This document shows, one piece after another, positions 27,374 to 35,674 of a stretch of DNA of 50,997 nucleotides. This DNA is from Akkermansia muciniphila (lineage in GTDB: Bacteria; Verrucomicrobiota; Verrucomicrobiia; Verrucomicrobiales; Akkermansiaceae), in assembly GCA_945862285.1 (NCBI GenBank), contig CAMAYN010000004.1, positions 1-50,997 on the forward strand, read 5' to 3'. How positions within the stretch are numbered: the stretch's first letter is position 1; every line of letters begins with the position of its first letter. A program made the translations under genes and the position numbers. The notes under the pieces are model-generated. The model was given only the letters and a program-made list of their open reading frames with translations. It was not told the DNA's origin and made no database searches.

Positions 27374-28195
27374 ATGCGCATGTCGCCTCATTCTTATTCG
27401 ATGAATGTATTACTCAAAACTCCCTTGGCAGAATTTCCGATAGGTAATCTGCCTCTTCATCAACATCCATTTCCGACGGCTTGGCACCGACATCCACAGG
27501 CGTGGATCAGCCAAGCTGACGTGCTAGCCCTTCTCGCATCTTTGCAGGATACATTAGTTGATCAGCACGGTCATTACTTGGCATGGAAAAATCTTTCGCC
27601 GAGTGAAAATGCGCTCATTGCCACCTCCTCGCTACGTATCATTCACCCGTGGGATCTTCTCAAAGCGAATGAGAATTATGTAGGCAATATCACCGACAAT
27701 TGCATCGATGGTGACATTCATTCAGCAGCTCATATTGAAGGAATCGTACATATTGGAAAAGGAACTCGTATCCTCCCGGGGGTGTTCATCGAGGGCAATG
27801 CGATCATTGGCGAGAATTGTAAAATCGGTCCCAATTGTTACATTCGTGGTGCAACCAGCATTGGCGACAATTGTCACATTGGGCAAGCTGTGGAAGTGAA
27901 AAATTCCATCATTCTTTCACATTCTTCCATTGGTCACTTATCCTACGTTGGCGATTCTGTCGTCGGACACAAAGTCAACTTTGGCGCGGGTACGATCACT
28001 TCGAACCTTCGCCATGATGGCAAAAATCATCGATCCATGGTCGATGGTAAACTGATTGACACGGGGCGCAGGAAATTCGGAGCCATCGTCGGTGACTACG
28101 TCCACACAGGAATCAACACTTGCATTTACCCTGGACGCAAACTCTTTTCCCTCACTACGACACGACCAGGCGAAATCGTCGATAAGGACCTTTGA
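27374..28195 (+). CDS. Left-handed beta-helix (hexapeptide repeat) protein, GlmU-C-terminus-like
   Basis: This is about 273 residues from the chosen ATG at 27374; the frame is open to 27293, but that start would be within 51 bp of the divergent lipoprotein start and adds non-conserved residues. Residues about 95-250 are imperfect hexapeptide repeats (GIVHIGKGTRILPGVFIEGNAIIGENCKIGPNC-type), ending with VGHKVNFGAGTITSNLRHDG and GAIVGDYVHTGINTCIYPG. This corresponds to the acetyltransferase half of GlmU-like sugar nucleotidyltransferases. The N-terminal nucleotidyltransferase half is replaced by about 90 residues including SSLRIIHPWDLLKANE. It may acylate or bind a nucleotide sugar for the cell envelope. 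The precise substrate is unknown. Confidence 0.75.
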   Translation: MRMSPHSYSMNVLLKTPLAEFPIGNLPLHQHPFPTAWHRHPQAWISQADVLALLASLQDTLVDQHGHYLAWKNLSPSENALIATSSLRIIHPWDLLKANENYVGNITDNCIDGDIHSAAHIEGIVHIGKGTRILPGVFIEGNAIIGENCKIGPNCYIRGATSIGDNCHIGQAVEVKNSIILSHSSIGHLSYVGDSVVGHKVNFGAGTITSNLRHDGKNHRSMVDGKLIDTGRRKFGAIVGDYVHTGINTCIYPGRKLFSLTTTRPGEIVDKDL

Positions 28196-28231
28196 TTCCA
28201 TTCGTAATTCCCTATCTCATTTGGTTTACCC

Positions 28232-28465
28232 ATGCACTTGATCCTGTCACTTTTCGCCACTACCGTCATTGATTATCGCGATGGTCAGTGCTTTCTCAAG
28301 AAAGGAAAATGCCTTCAATGGCAGCTAGATGGGATCGCTACTTTATTGGCTTCACACGGTTGCTTGCGTGGAGCGATCTACCTCGACACCATAAGAACCG
28401 TTTCATTCAGTTCCACCATACCTGCGAACGCCCATCAACGCATCCGCAATATTTTACATTCATGA
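28232..28465 (+). CDS. DUF3634-like small protein
   Basis: This 77-residue protein has an unknown function. The pattern VIDYRDGQCFLKKGKC, then GCLRGAIYLD, then VSFSSTIPANAHQRIRNIL is like DUF3634 family members, in which a short N-terminal hydrophobic segment leads into a small beta domain ending in QRLRNIL. The first 12 residues are hydrophobic and may anchor it. It lies 36 bp after the hexapeptide gene and ends 4 bp before folP, so it is probably in an operon with both. Confidence 0.6.
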   Translation: MHLILSLFATTVIDYRDGQCFLKKGKCLQWQLDGIATLLASHGCLRGAIYLDTIRTVSFSSTIPANAHQRIRNILHS

Positions 28466-28469
28466 AAAA

Positions 28470-29315
28470 ATGATCTGGGCATCTGCAACGAAAACTCTCG
28501 ACCTTTCTTCCCGCGCTGTGATCATGGGCATCCTAAATGCCACACCTGATTCTTTCTCTGATGGCGGGAAATATTTGGATCCAGAAAAAGCCTGTCAGCA
28601 TGCACTTTCTATGATTGCCGCTGGCGCGGAGATCATTGACATCGGCGGAGAGTCCACTCGCCCTGGTGCTGATAGTGTGTCCCCTGAAGAAGAAATCCGT
28701 CGCGTGATCCCTGTCATTCAGTGCTTACGACGACACTGGCAGGGATGGATTTCTATCGACACAACCAAATCATCCGTTGCGGCTCATGCTCTCGCTGCGG
28801 GTGCCGACATCGTCAACGACATTAGCGGGCTTGATGCGGACGCGAAAATGCCCGAAGTCTGTCGAGAAGCAAAGTGCGCAGTTGTCGTCATGCATCGCCA
28901 AGGCACTCCAGCAACCATGCAAATGAATCCTCTCTATGACAATGTCGTTGACGAGATTCGATCGTATTTTCAGGCAAAATATTCGCAACTATGCACATTG
29001 GGTCTGTCCCCTTCACAACTCTGTTTCGACCCTGGAATTGGCTTCGGGAAATCGGTGGAACATAACTGGCAAATCATCAAGAATCTCGCTGCATTTCATA
29101 TCGCTGACCGCCCTGTCTTACTTGGAGCCTCACGCAAATCATTCATTGCGAAAACCATTGGCACGAATCTGCTTTCCGCGCGTTCTTGGCCCAGCGTAGC
29201 TCTAACCGCTTTTGGTAGATCGAATGGCGTCATGATTCACCGCGTGCACGAAATCAGAGAAAACCTAGAAGCGATTCGGATGATCGAGGCCATTCAAAAT
29301 TATCAGCCATCGTGA
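28470..29315 (+). CDS. folP: Dihydropteroate synthase
   Basis: This 281-residue TIM-barrel enzyme joins p-aminobenzoate to 6-hydroxymethyl-dihydropterin diphosphate in folate synthesis. Signature blocks are MGILNATPDSFSDGGKYLD, IIDIGGESTRPGAD, ISIDTTKSSVAAHALAAGADIVNDISG, VVVMHRQGTP, CFDPGIGFGKSVEHNW and LLGASRKSFI, covering pterin, phosphate and p-aminobenzoate sites. Length is normal. It starts 4 bp after the DUF3634-like gene. In-window partner genes for pterins include the pterin-4a-carbinolamine dehydratase at 44773 and the folate-binding YgfZ at 34270, although they are not in the same operon. Confidence 0.95.
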   Translation: MIWASATKTLDLSSRAVIMGILNATPDSFSDGGKYLDPEKACQHALSMIAAGAEIIDIGGESTRPGADSVSPEEEIRRVIPVIQCLRRHWQGWISIDTTKSSVAAHALAAGADIVNDISGLDADAKMPEVCREAKCAVVVMHRQGTPATMQMNPLYDNVVDEIRSYFQAKYSQLCTLGLSPSQLCFDPGIGFGKSVEHNWQIIKNLAAFHIADRPVLLGASRKSFIAKTIGTNLLSARSWPSVALTAFGRSNGVMIHRVHEIRENLEAIRMIEAIQNYQPS

Positions 29316-29337
29316 ATTTCACGCCTACGAATCACCC

Positions 29338-30639
29338 ATGAATCACCTCATCCACATCCTAACAACATTATTCCTGCTGTCATTTGCTTACAGCAACACG
29401 CAACCCAATATCGTAGTCATTCTGGCCGATGATCTTGGCTACGGATCTCTCGGTTGTTACGGCAATCAACAAGCACGGACGCCCCACATCGATAAGCTTG
29501 CGGCAAATGGCATAAAATTCACCGATTTTCATAGCAACGGAGCACTTTGCACACCAACGCGCGCGGCACTAATGACGGGGCGTTACCAGCAGCGCTGCGC
29601 ATGGGTCGCCGACTCAGAATTATCGCCCCTATTTCGCGAGCAACGGAAAAAAAATCCCATGCAGCGATGGGCTTGGGGCATCTCTACGGAAGAGATTACC
29701 ATCCCCAAACTACTCCATGCCGTCGGCTACCAAACCGCGATCATTGGCAAATGGCACCTAGGCTACGATGAAAAATTTCACCCGTTAAATTTTGGATTCA
29801 CCCATTTTCGCGGCTTTATCGGCGGAGGGGTTGACTATCATACCCATGTCGCCACGCACGGCACACAACAACTCGATTGGTGGAAGGATCGAAAAATCGA
29901 AAATGAATTAGGATACACTACGGATTTACTTAGCAAGTATGCGAAAGAATTTATCGCGAATCATAAAGCGCGCCCATTTTTTCTCTACATCGCCCACGCC
30001 ACACCGCATAGTCCATGGCAGGTTCGCCAAGTAGACACCCAGAAAGCGGATGCTATTCGATACCAAGAAATGATAGAAACACTCGATGAATCGGTTGGCG
30101 GGATCATTTCCACGCTGCGGGAATATCAATTAGAGGAGAATACGCTGGTCATTTTTTGTTCCGATAATGGACCACAAGGACCACGGGCATTCCCGGCAAA
30201 TGGCGTATTACAAGGGAAAAAAGGTAGCTTGCTTGAAGCGGGACACCGCGTACCATGCATCGCCTCGTGGCCAGGAAAAATACCCAAAGGAATCACATCA
30301 TCGGAACCAGCGATGACGATGGATTTTCTCCCCACTTTTGCCAATCTCGCTTCCGCCACAATACCACAGAACCATCTGATTGATGGCGTGGATCTTTTGC
30401 CGACCCTTACAAAACAATCACCCACACCAGAACGTACCTTGCATTGGAAACACGGTGATGCTTGGGCTTTACGCAAGGGCGACTGGAAAGTGATCGGCAA
30501 GAATACAACCGTGACAATGCTTTTTGATCTTTCATCAGACATTGCTGAAAAGAAAAACTTACTAAAAGATCAACCAAAAGTCGCATCTGAACTCTTGAGC
30601 CTTCATCAAAAATGGGTTAAACAACCTAGCTTCCAATAA
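29338..30639 (+). CDS. Secreted sulfatase (formylglycine type)
   Basis: This 433-residue protein has a signal peptide (cleavage near residue 19, FAYSN). It has the sulfatase signature CTPTRAALMTGRY with Cys71 in C-X-P-X-R context, the residue converted to formylglycine by a maturase. Metal-binding elements are VVILADDLGYGSLGCYG at the N-terminus and FCSDNGPQGPRA in the middle. Other active-site elements are IGKWHLGY and HATPHSPWQV. It should hydrolyse sulfate esters, probably of sulfated polysaccharide, outside the cytoplasm. No dedicated maturase is in the window: the FGE-like protein at 45054-46532 lacks catalytic cysteines. It follows folP by 22 bp. Confidence 0.92.
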   Translation: MNHLIHILTTLFLLSFAYSNTQPNIVVILADDLGYGSLGCYGNQQARTPHIDKLAANGIKFTDFHSNGALCTPTRAALMTGRYQQRCAWVADSELSPLFREQRKKNPMQRWAWGISTEEITIPKLLHAVGYQTAIIGKWHLGYDEKFHPLNFGFTHFRGFIGGGVDYHTHVATHGTQQLDWWKDRKIENELGYTTDLLSKYAKEFIANHKARPFFLYIAHATPHSPWQVRQVDTQKADAIRYQEMIETLDESVGGIISTLREYQLEENTLVIFCSDNGPQGPRAFPANGVLQGKKGSLLEAGHRVPCIASWPGKIPKGITSSEPAMTMDFLPTFANLASATIPQNHLIDGVDLLPTLTKQSPTPERTLHWKHGDAWALRKGDWKVIGKNTTVTMLFDLSSDIAEKKNLLKDQPKVASELLSLHQKWVKQPSFQ

Positions 30640-30684
30640 TTATTTCGCGCGATCAATTCATTAAAATACAACCGCAATTCGTAT

Positions 30685-31236
30685 ATGAAACGACTTCTCA
30701 TTTTTCTTGCCTCGATGCAACTCGCCAGTGCCACCGTCATTGATGTCGTCACAGTCTATCAAGCTTTGAGCCTACATGGGTCGGATGTCGATGACGAGGT
30801 CGATGCCGATTCCGGCGAATCACTCCAAGCTGCGGTGATGCCGATCCCGATGGCACTGAGCGGAGAATTTCCTGAGGCGATCGTTCGTGCGGTAACACTA
30901 CCGCTTCGACTTACCAGCAATAACACCAGTTATAAAATCCCCGAAGTGAATCTATGCCAACTTTGTGGCATCAAGATCGATACGGATTCCGATGCACAAA
31001 ACGAAGTAAAAATCCAAATCGACATCTCAGCATTAGCAATTCCGGCAGAAGTCGATCTCACCGCCCGGCAAGTCATTAAGCTCATTTCATCTGCCATCCG
31101 ACGTTCCGTTACAGAATATAATAAATCGCAGAAAAAACCACTCACCGTGACCCTCACCATTACCGGCACAGTGGCAAATAATGCCACACTTCGCGACCTT
31201 TCTTGTGATTATATTGTCCCAGGAGCGGCAGAATGA
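30685..31236 (+). CDS. Exported protein of unknown function
   Basis: This 183-residue protein has a signal peptide (MKRLLIFLASMQLASA). I do not recognise a family. The mature part has an acidic stretch (DVDDEVDADSGE), a Cys pair (NLCQLCGI) in the middle and alternating hydrophobic strands toward the C-terminus (LTVTLTITGTVANNATL), which suggests a small beta domain. It lies 45 bp after the sulfatase and 60 bp before the M20 peptidase on the same strand. Its reality is supported by the signal peptide, coding-like composition and fit between neighbours. Confidence 0.6.
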   Translation: MKRLLIFLASMQLASATVIDVVTVYQALSLHGSDVDDEVDADSGESLQAAVMPIPMALSGEFPEAIVRAVTLPLRLTSNNTSYKIPEVNLCQLCGIKIDTDSDAQNEVKIQIDISALAIPAEVDLTARQVIKLISSAIRRSVTEYNKSQKKPLTVTLTITGTVANNATLRDLSCDYIVPGAAE

Positions 31237-31296
31237 TCGCATCAAGTTATCAACGATTTTCTTGCCACAACCCATCAACTCTAACAACATCTCCAC

Positions 31297-32628
31297 ATGA
31301 CACCCCAACTCGAAGATTTATTTTCCTTCCTGCGCTTTCCGAGCATTTCCACCGATTCGACTCACGCCCCCGACGTACTCGCCTGTGCCCAGTGGCTCGT
31401 GGGAAAATTAGCGGGCATGGGTTTGGAGGCCTCACTTCATGAAACGGCACGCCATCCCATCGTTCTTGCACGTAGCATTCCACAATCCGACAAGAAAACC
31501 GTGCTCATTTATGGCCACTACGATGTGCAACCCGTAGATCCCCTTCCGCTCTGGCACAGTCCTCCTTTTGAACCGGAAATTCGCGATGGCAAAATCTGGG
31601 CACGTGGCACCTCCGATAACAAAGGCCAAATGCTCGCCCACGTACTTGGCGTCGAGCAAACTCTCAAAGAAAAAGGCGAACTGCCCGTGAATTTGATCTT
31701 TCTCTTTGAAGGAGAAGAAGAAATCGGCAGCCCTAACCTCGCCGCATTTTTGCAGGAAAATCGTGAATTTCTCGCCTGCGACATTATCGCGGTATCCGAT
31801 ACCGGAATGGTCGCTGAAGGTATTCCCACTCTGAGCTACGGACTTCGCGGCATCACTTGCGCGGAAGTCACATTGCGCGGTCCTAAAGGAGATCTTCACT
31901 CTGGCATCTATGGTGGTGCCGTCGCCAACCCCGCAACCGCCATCGCCCGCCTCGTCAATTCTCTTCACGACAGCGAAGGTAAAATCCTCATCGAAGGCTT
32001 TTACAATGACGTTCGCCCCCTCGAAGCATGGGAACGCGATATGTGGAGTGCCATTCCCGGAGCCGCCGATGAAGACTTCCTCAGAGTCACTGGCTCGCCC
32101 GCCCCTTTTGGTGAAGCCGGATACTCCAGCGCCGAACGCATCTGGGCTCGCCCCACCGCCGAAGTCAACGGCATCGGCGCCGGCTATCAAGGAGAAGGCT
32201 CCAAGACTGTCATCCCCGCACAAGCATTTGCCAAATTCAGCTTCCGTCTCGTCCCCGATCAAGACCCACGCGACATCTCAGAGAAAATACGCGCCCATTT
32301 CCTCGCCCACTGTCCCGCTGGTGTTACTTGCGAAGTAGAGATCGGGCACGACGGCAAGCCCTACATTGCCGACCCACATTCACCATACGGCAAAGCCGCG
32401 CAAAAAGCCCTTAAAAACGCCTTTGGACGCGATCCCGTATTGATCCGCGAGGGCGGCAGCATCCCCATCGTCCAAACCTTCCGCGAAATCCTCGGCTGCG
32501 ATACCCTCCTTCTCGGCCTTGCCATTCCGGGTTGCCAAATCCATGCCCCTAACGAAAACTTTCCCGTAGCGAACTTCGAGGCCGGCATCCGTCTCAATCA
32601 GCACCTCCTCGCCGAACTCGCCAACTAA
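31297..32628 (+). CDS. M20 family dipeptidase
   Basis: This 443-residue cytoplasmic metallopeptidase has the M20 metal site residues in LIYGHYDVQP (His), GTSDNKGQM (bridging Asp) and FEGEEEIGS (catalytic and metal Glu), then SDTGM and a C-terminal His in the IPGCQIHAPNENFP block. The central dimerisation domain (residues about 190-345) begins with LRGPKGDLHSGIYGGAVANPA. It should cleave dipeptides or other short peptides using two zinc ions. The gene is more GC-rich than its neighbours, as is the following gene, but shows no sign of transfer. No Shine-Dalgarno sequence precedes the start. Confidence 0.9.
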   Translation: MTPQLEDLFSFLRFPSISTDSTHAPDVLACAQWLVGKLAGMGLEASLHETARHPIVLARSIPQSDKKTVLIYGHYDVQPVDPLPLWHSPPFEPEIRDGKIWARGTSDNKGQMLAHVLGVEQTLKEKGELPVNLIFLFEGEEEIGSPNLAAFLQENREFLACDIIAVSDTGMVAEGIPTLSYGLRGITCAEVTLRGPKGDLHSGIYGGAVANPATAIARLVNSLHDSEGKILIEGFYNDVRPLEAWERDMWSAIPGAADEDFLRVTGSPAPFGEAGYSSAERIWARPTAEVNGIGAGYQGEGSKTVIPAQAFAKFSFRLVPDQDPRDISEKIRAHFLAHCPAGVTCEVEIGHDGKPYIADPHSPYGKAAQKALKNAFGRDPVLIREGGSIPIVQTFREILGCDTLLLGLAIPGCQIHAPNENFPVANFEAGIRLNQHLLAELAN

Positions 32629-32697
32629 CTCCCGAAAAATCGTTCATTCCTGAAATATAGAAACGTCACGCCGCGTAAAAACATCGACATCATCGCC

Positions 32698-33864
32698 ATG
32701 AAAATTTTCACCTCAGTCGCCCTCGTGCTCAGCACGTTCTTCGCCGTTGCCGAACCCTCCACACAACCCTTCGAACCTGTCACCCTCGCCATCGGAGCCG
32801 CTGCGCCCGACTTCGACCTGCCGGGAGTGGATGGAAAAAATTACAAGCTTGCGGATTTTTCCAGCGCCAAAGTCCTCGCCATTGTCTTTACCTGCAATCA
32901 CTGCCCCGAGGCTTACGCCGCCGCGCCGCGCCTCCAAGAAACGGCTGATGCTTTCAAAGAAAAAGGCGTGGCTGTCGTTGCCATCTCGGGAAATGATCCC
33001 CTTGCTTTGCGCTCCGATGAACTCGGCTATGCCCCGCACGGCGATTCGTTCGATGAAATGAAACTCGCCGCAAAAGAGGCCAACTGGACCATTCCCTACC
33101 TCTACGATGGCGAAACCCAAACCGTCACTAAAGCCTACGGTGCCGTTTCTACTCCGCACCTTTTCATCTTCGATGCCTCACGCAAACTCCGCTACACAGG
33201 TCGCGTCGATGAAGGCTACCGCAAGCACGGCCCTGTGGAAAAAAGCCAAATGCGCGACGTGATCGAGGCTCTACTCGCTGGCAAAGAATCTCCCGTCGCC
33301 ACCACACGCTCGTATGGCTGCTCCACAAAATGGTCTTACAAACGCGCCAGCGTTAAGGCCGATAATGAAGCTTGGGAAAAACGCGAGGTCACAGTAGATT
33401 CCCTAGATGCCGCAAAAGCCAAGGAGCTCGTTGCCAACGCTACTGAAAAAGTTCGCCTCATCAACTTCTGGGCTACCACCTGTGGGCCATGCATCGCAGA
33501 AATGCCCGATCTCGTCGAGACCGCTCGCCGTTTCCAAAATCGCGACTTCGAGTTCATTACAGTGAGCAACGACCCCAGTTCCGCTTCCAAGCGCGTTCTT
33601 CAAGTGCTCAAGAAAAAGTACGTCGCCACTCCGCGCACGCTGGAAAAATCCATCAAAGCCGAAGGCCGCTCGACCAATAATTACCATATTGCCGATGGCA
33701 CCACTGATGCCGTGGTAGATGCAATCGATAAAGAATGGAACGGAGCCCTTCCTCATAGCGTCCTCATTGCTCCCGGCGGTAAAATTCTTTGGCGACATAC
33801 GGGCGAACTCGACATCGTCGAATGCCGCCGCCAAATCGTCAAAGCACTTGCGTCAGCCGAGTAA
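32698..33864 (+). CDS. Exported protein with two thioredoxin-like domains (redoxin plus TlpA-like)
   Basis: This 388-residue protein has a signal peptide ending at AVAEP. Residues about 30-195 form a redoxin/AhpC-TSA-like domain: APDFDLPGVDGKNYKLADF, then TCNHCPEAY with Cys66 and Cys69. Residues about 235-388 form a TlpA/ResA-like thioredoxin domain with INFWATTCGPCIAEMPDLV, Cys262 and Cys265. Both CXXC motifs are intact. It should act in disulfide or peroxide chemistry outside the cytoplasm, perhaps reducing c-type cytochrome or other exported thiols. Two domains on one chain, each with CXXC, allow internal electron transfer. It lies 69 bp after the M20 peptidase gene. Confidence 0.87.
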   Translation: MKIFTSVALVLSTFFAVAEPSTQPFEPVTLAIGAAAPDFDLPGVDGKNYKLADFSSAKVLAIVFTCNHCPEAYAAAPRLQETADAFKEKGVAVVAISGNDPLALRSDELGYAPHGDSFDEMKLAAKEANWTIPYLYDGETQTVTKAYGAVSTPHLFIFDASRKLRYTGRVDEGYRKHGPVEKSQMRDVIEALLAGKESPVATTRSYGCSTKWSYKRASVKADNEAWEKREVTVDSLDAAKAKELVANATEKVRLINFWATTCGPCIAEMPDLVETARRFQNRDFEFITVSNDPSSASKRVLQVLKKKYVATPRTLEKSIKAEGRSTNNYHIADGTTDAVVDAIDKEWNGALPHSVLIAPGGKILWRHTGELDIVECRRQIVKALASAE

Positions 33865-33897
33865 TATCACCTCAGATTTCATCACGACTATACAAAC

Positions 33898-34260
33898 ATG
33901 CTACAAATCGTTTTCAATGAGATCAGTGCCGCTGAGATGTCTCGCATGGACACACTCGAGCAACTCGATCTGCTTGATCAATTTCAAGTGACCAAAGCCG
34001 ACATCGAAAAACTCGACGGTGAAAAATTCGGCCTCATTGAACGCGATGGCAAAACCCTTTACCGCTTCCGCACATCGGATTGGCGACTTTATTTTGAAAT
34101 CAAAGACTCTAGCGTCATCGTCCACCGCGTGTTGCACAAAGGCACATTCTCCGATTTCTTATTTCGCTCGAAAATGCCCATCGCCGAGGACGAAGAACTC
34201 GCCAAATCGAAGCACTTCTGGCAACTCATCGACGAAGGCCGCAAAGCCCGCAAAGTATAA
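33898..34260 (+). CDS. RelE/ParE-like protein without a partner antitoxin
   Basis: This 120-residue protein has an N-terminal helical segment (about 40 residues) and then a RelE/ParE-like core: FGLIERDGKTLYRFRTSDWRLYFEIKDSSVIVHRVLHKGTFSDFLFRSKMP. The arrangement of RFRxxDWRLYFEI and VHRVLHK matches the beta sheet of the toxin fold. No antitoxin gene is next to it: the neighbours are the thioredoxin-fold gene 33 bp upstream and the convergent ygfZ. It may therefore be a chromosomal domesticated member rather than an active toxin. Confidence 0.65.
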   Translation: MLQIVFNEISAAEMSRMDTLEQLDLLDQFQVTKADIEKLDGEKFGLIERDGKTLYRFRTSDWRLYFEIKDSSVIVHRVLHKGTFSDFLFRSKMPIAEDEELAKSKHFWQLIDEGRKARKV

Positions 34261-34269
34261 CAAGGTTGA

Positions 34270-35091
34270 TTATTTCACCCGCTTCAACTTGACCCCGCAA
34301 CTGGTAAGGAAGGATGCTTCCTCAAAGGCAATTTTTTTAATCCAGCCCATGGCATGCCCTTCTGCGTGAGAGCGGATCTGCCCTACGACGGTTTCTCCCA
34401 TAAGTAACTCCGCCCCAACGAGGTTCTTTGATTGATCCGTTTCGTCTGCAAGGAAAAATCTTGCCAAGGTGCGATTCAACTTACCCACTGTTTTGATCCG
34501 TGAAATCACCTCTTGGCCGATGTAACAACCTTTTCCATAAGAAATCGCGCACGCTTCCAGCCCCGCCTCGGGAGGCAATATCCCCTCCTCCAGCTCCGCC
34601 CCCCATCGTGGCACACCCTGACGAATGCGAATTTTTTCTGCGTCGTCCCACGAGATCCCATCCTCTTTTACCGGAGCAGCCACAGGCCGCCAATCATCCA
34701 TCCCCGGCACTCCCAGTCGATCAAATCGCAACACCATGCCGCCTGGATTTTCCTGATATCCTTCGAGCGACAGCACATGCCGCAAATGATAGTCATCGCT
34801 CACATCCACGATCTCCGCTTCGTCGGCAATCAAATATCGCTCAATCCGAGCTAGCAAAATCTCACGCAATTCCAGCGGTGCCTCCAAAAAAACACTCTTC
34901 CCATCCCATGAAAAAATGCTCCCGAAGGCCTGCAATTTCCCCTTCGCATCCGTCACGCATGTCGCAAAAGCGCGATCACGATTCCTTATGGCAAGCTGCG
35001 CATCCTGAGTGATTTGCCCATTCAGATAGCGAACTGCATCCGTTCCATCAATGCGCAGCAAAGTCCTTTTCCCTACATTCCAAAATGACAT
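34270..35091 (-). CDS. ygfZ: Folate-binding protein YgfZ (GcvT-like)
   Basis: This is a 273-residue protein. Start at 35091 (MSFWNVGKRTLLRIDGTDAVRYLNGQ) chosen because it gives the family N-terminus; the frame is open 28 codons upstream without conserved sequence. The signature KGCYIGQEVISRI is the YgfZ K-G-C-Y-x-G-Q-E motif with the conserved Cys. YgfZ helps assemble or repair iron-sulfur enzymes with folate. The C-terminus carries the usual beta-barrel domain. It is convergent with the RelE-like gene, 9 bp apart. Confidence 0.92.
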   Translation of the reverse strand: MSFWNVGKRTLLRIDGTDAVRYLNGQITQDAQLAIRNRDRAFATCVTDAKGKLQAFGSIFSWDGKSVFLEAPLELREILLARIERYLIADEAEIVDVSDDYHLRHVLSLEGYQENPGGMVLRFDRLGVPGMDDWRPVAAPVKEDGISWDDAEKIRIRQGVPRWGAELEEGILPPEAGLEACAISYGKGCYIGQEVISRIKTVGKLNRTLARFFLADETDQSKNLVGAELLMGETVVGQIRSHAEGHAMGWIKKIAFEEASFLTSCGVKLKRVK

Positions 35092-35168
35092 GTCGCCAAT
35101 AAACGTGCCATTTTCCTTCGTGGCAATACGACATTTCAAAAAAAAATACAAAATCGATGATTTTTCTA

Positions 35169-35198
35169 TTGCCAAAATCCATCAACGCCCCCTAGTCT
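35169..35198 (+). promoter_or_regulatory. Promoter of tRNA-Phe
   Basis: TTGCCA (35169-35174), 18 bp, TAGTCT (35193-35198), then TGCGCCCCGCCA. The tRNA begins at 35266. The same TTGCCA-18-xARTCT layout and GCCCCGCCA block occurs before the pterin dehydratase gene at 44720, which strengthens the call. Confidence 0.6.
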
Positions 35199-35265
35199 TG
35201 CGCCCCGCCATAAGCAAGACTGATTCGCAAACGATTCGATTGCCCATGGTGAACCTTTCAAAAAA

Positions 35266-35338
35266 GGCTCGATAGCTCAGTTGGTAGAGCAGCGGATTGA
35301 AAATCCGCGTGTCGCTGGTTCGATCCCGGCTCGAGCCA
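35266..35338 (+). tRNA. tRNA-Phe (anticodon GAA)
   Basis: A 73-nt cloverleaf. Acceptor stem GGCTCGA pairs with TCGAGCC; D arm GCTCAGTTGGTAGAGC; anticodon stem GCGGA/TCCGC with loop TTGAAAA, anticodon GAA; T arm GCTGG-TTCGATC-CCGGC; discriminator A. The CCA end is not encoded (ACCT follows). It decodes UUC and UUU. Confidence 0.97.
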
Positions 35339-35525
35339 CCTTCTTAACACGATGTTTTTGGGGGGCAGTACTTGCGCCTGCAATGTTTTGTTTTTGTGTT
35401 TGACAAAAATGAGGTTGGATTTCAGATGATTCAGCGTTTTTTTGGGGTTGATTTGACAGTTAGGGGTTAGCCAAAGTGTAAGGTGTCAGACAAATTATCC
35501 ACCATTCGTCAATTTTAGAATACCT
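35339..35525. other. Non-coding stretch after tRNA-Phe
   Basis: No convincing gene. T-rich tracts follow the tRNA (35380-35400) without a strong hairpin, so a tRNA terminator is not clear. At about 35472-35495 the sequence AAAGTGTAAGGTGTCAGACAAA resembles half of the palindromic GGTGTC-AGACACC sites seen with some transposases; this is a weak resemblance. Confidence 0.4.
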
Positions 35526-35664
35526 CACCCGACGTCTGGAATGCCATTCGCAAAGTTCGGAATGCTCCACCCGACGTCTGGAATGCCATTCGTAAAGTTC
35601 GGAATGCTCCACCCGACGTCTGGAATGCCATTCGTAAAGTTCGGAATGCCTCACCCGACGTCTG
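35526..35664. repeat. 42-bp tandem repeats
   Basis: Three full 42-bp units (35526-35567, 35568-35609, 35610-35651) and a 13-base partial fourth. Each unit starts CACCCGACGTCTGGAATGCC and contains the small palindrome GAATGCCATTC. Units differ by one or a few bases. There are no spacers, so it is not a CRISPR. As 42 is a multiple of 3, several frames stay open across it, but no coding signal is visible. Confidence 0.9.
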
Positions 35665-35674
35665 TAAGCGTCCT

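Noticed and set aside
35526-35664. CRISPR array
   Set aside because: The 42-bp units are directly adjacent with no variable spacers, and no cas genes are nearby.
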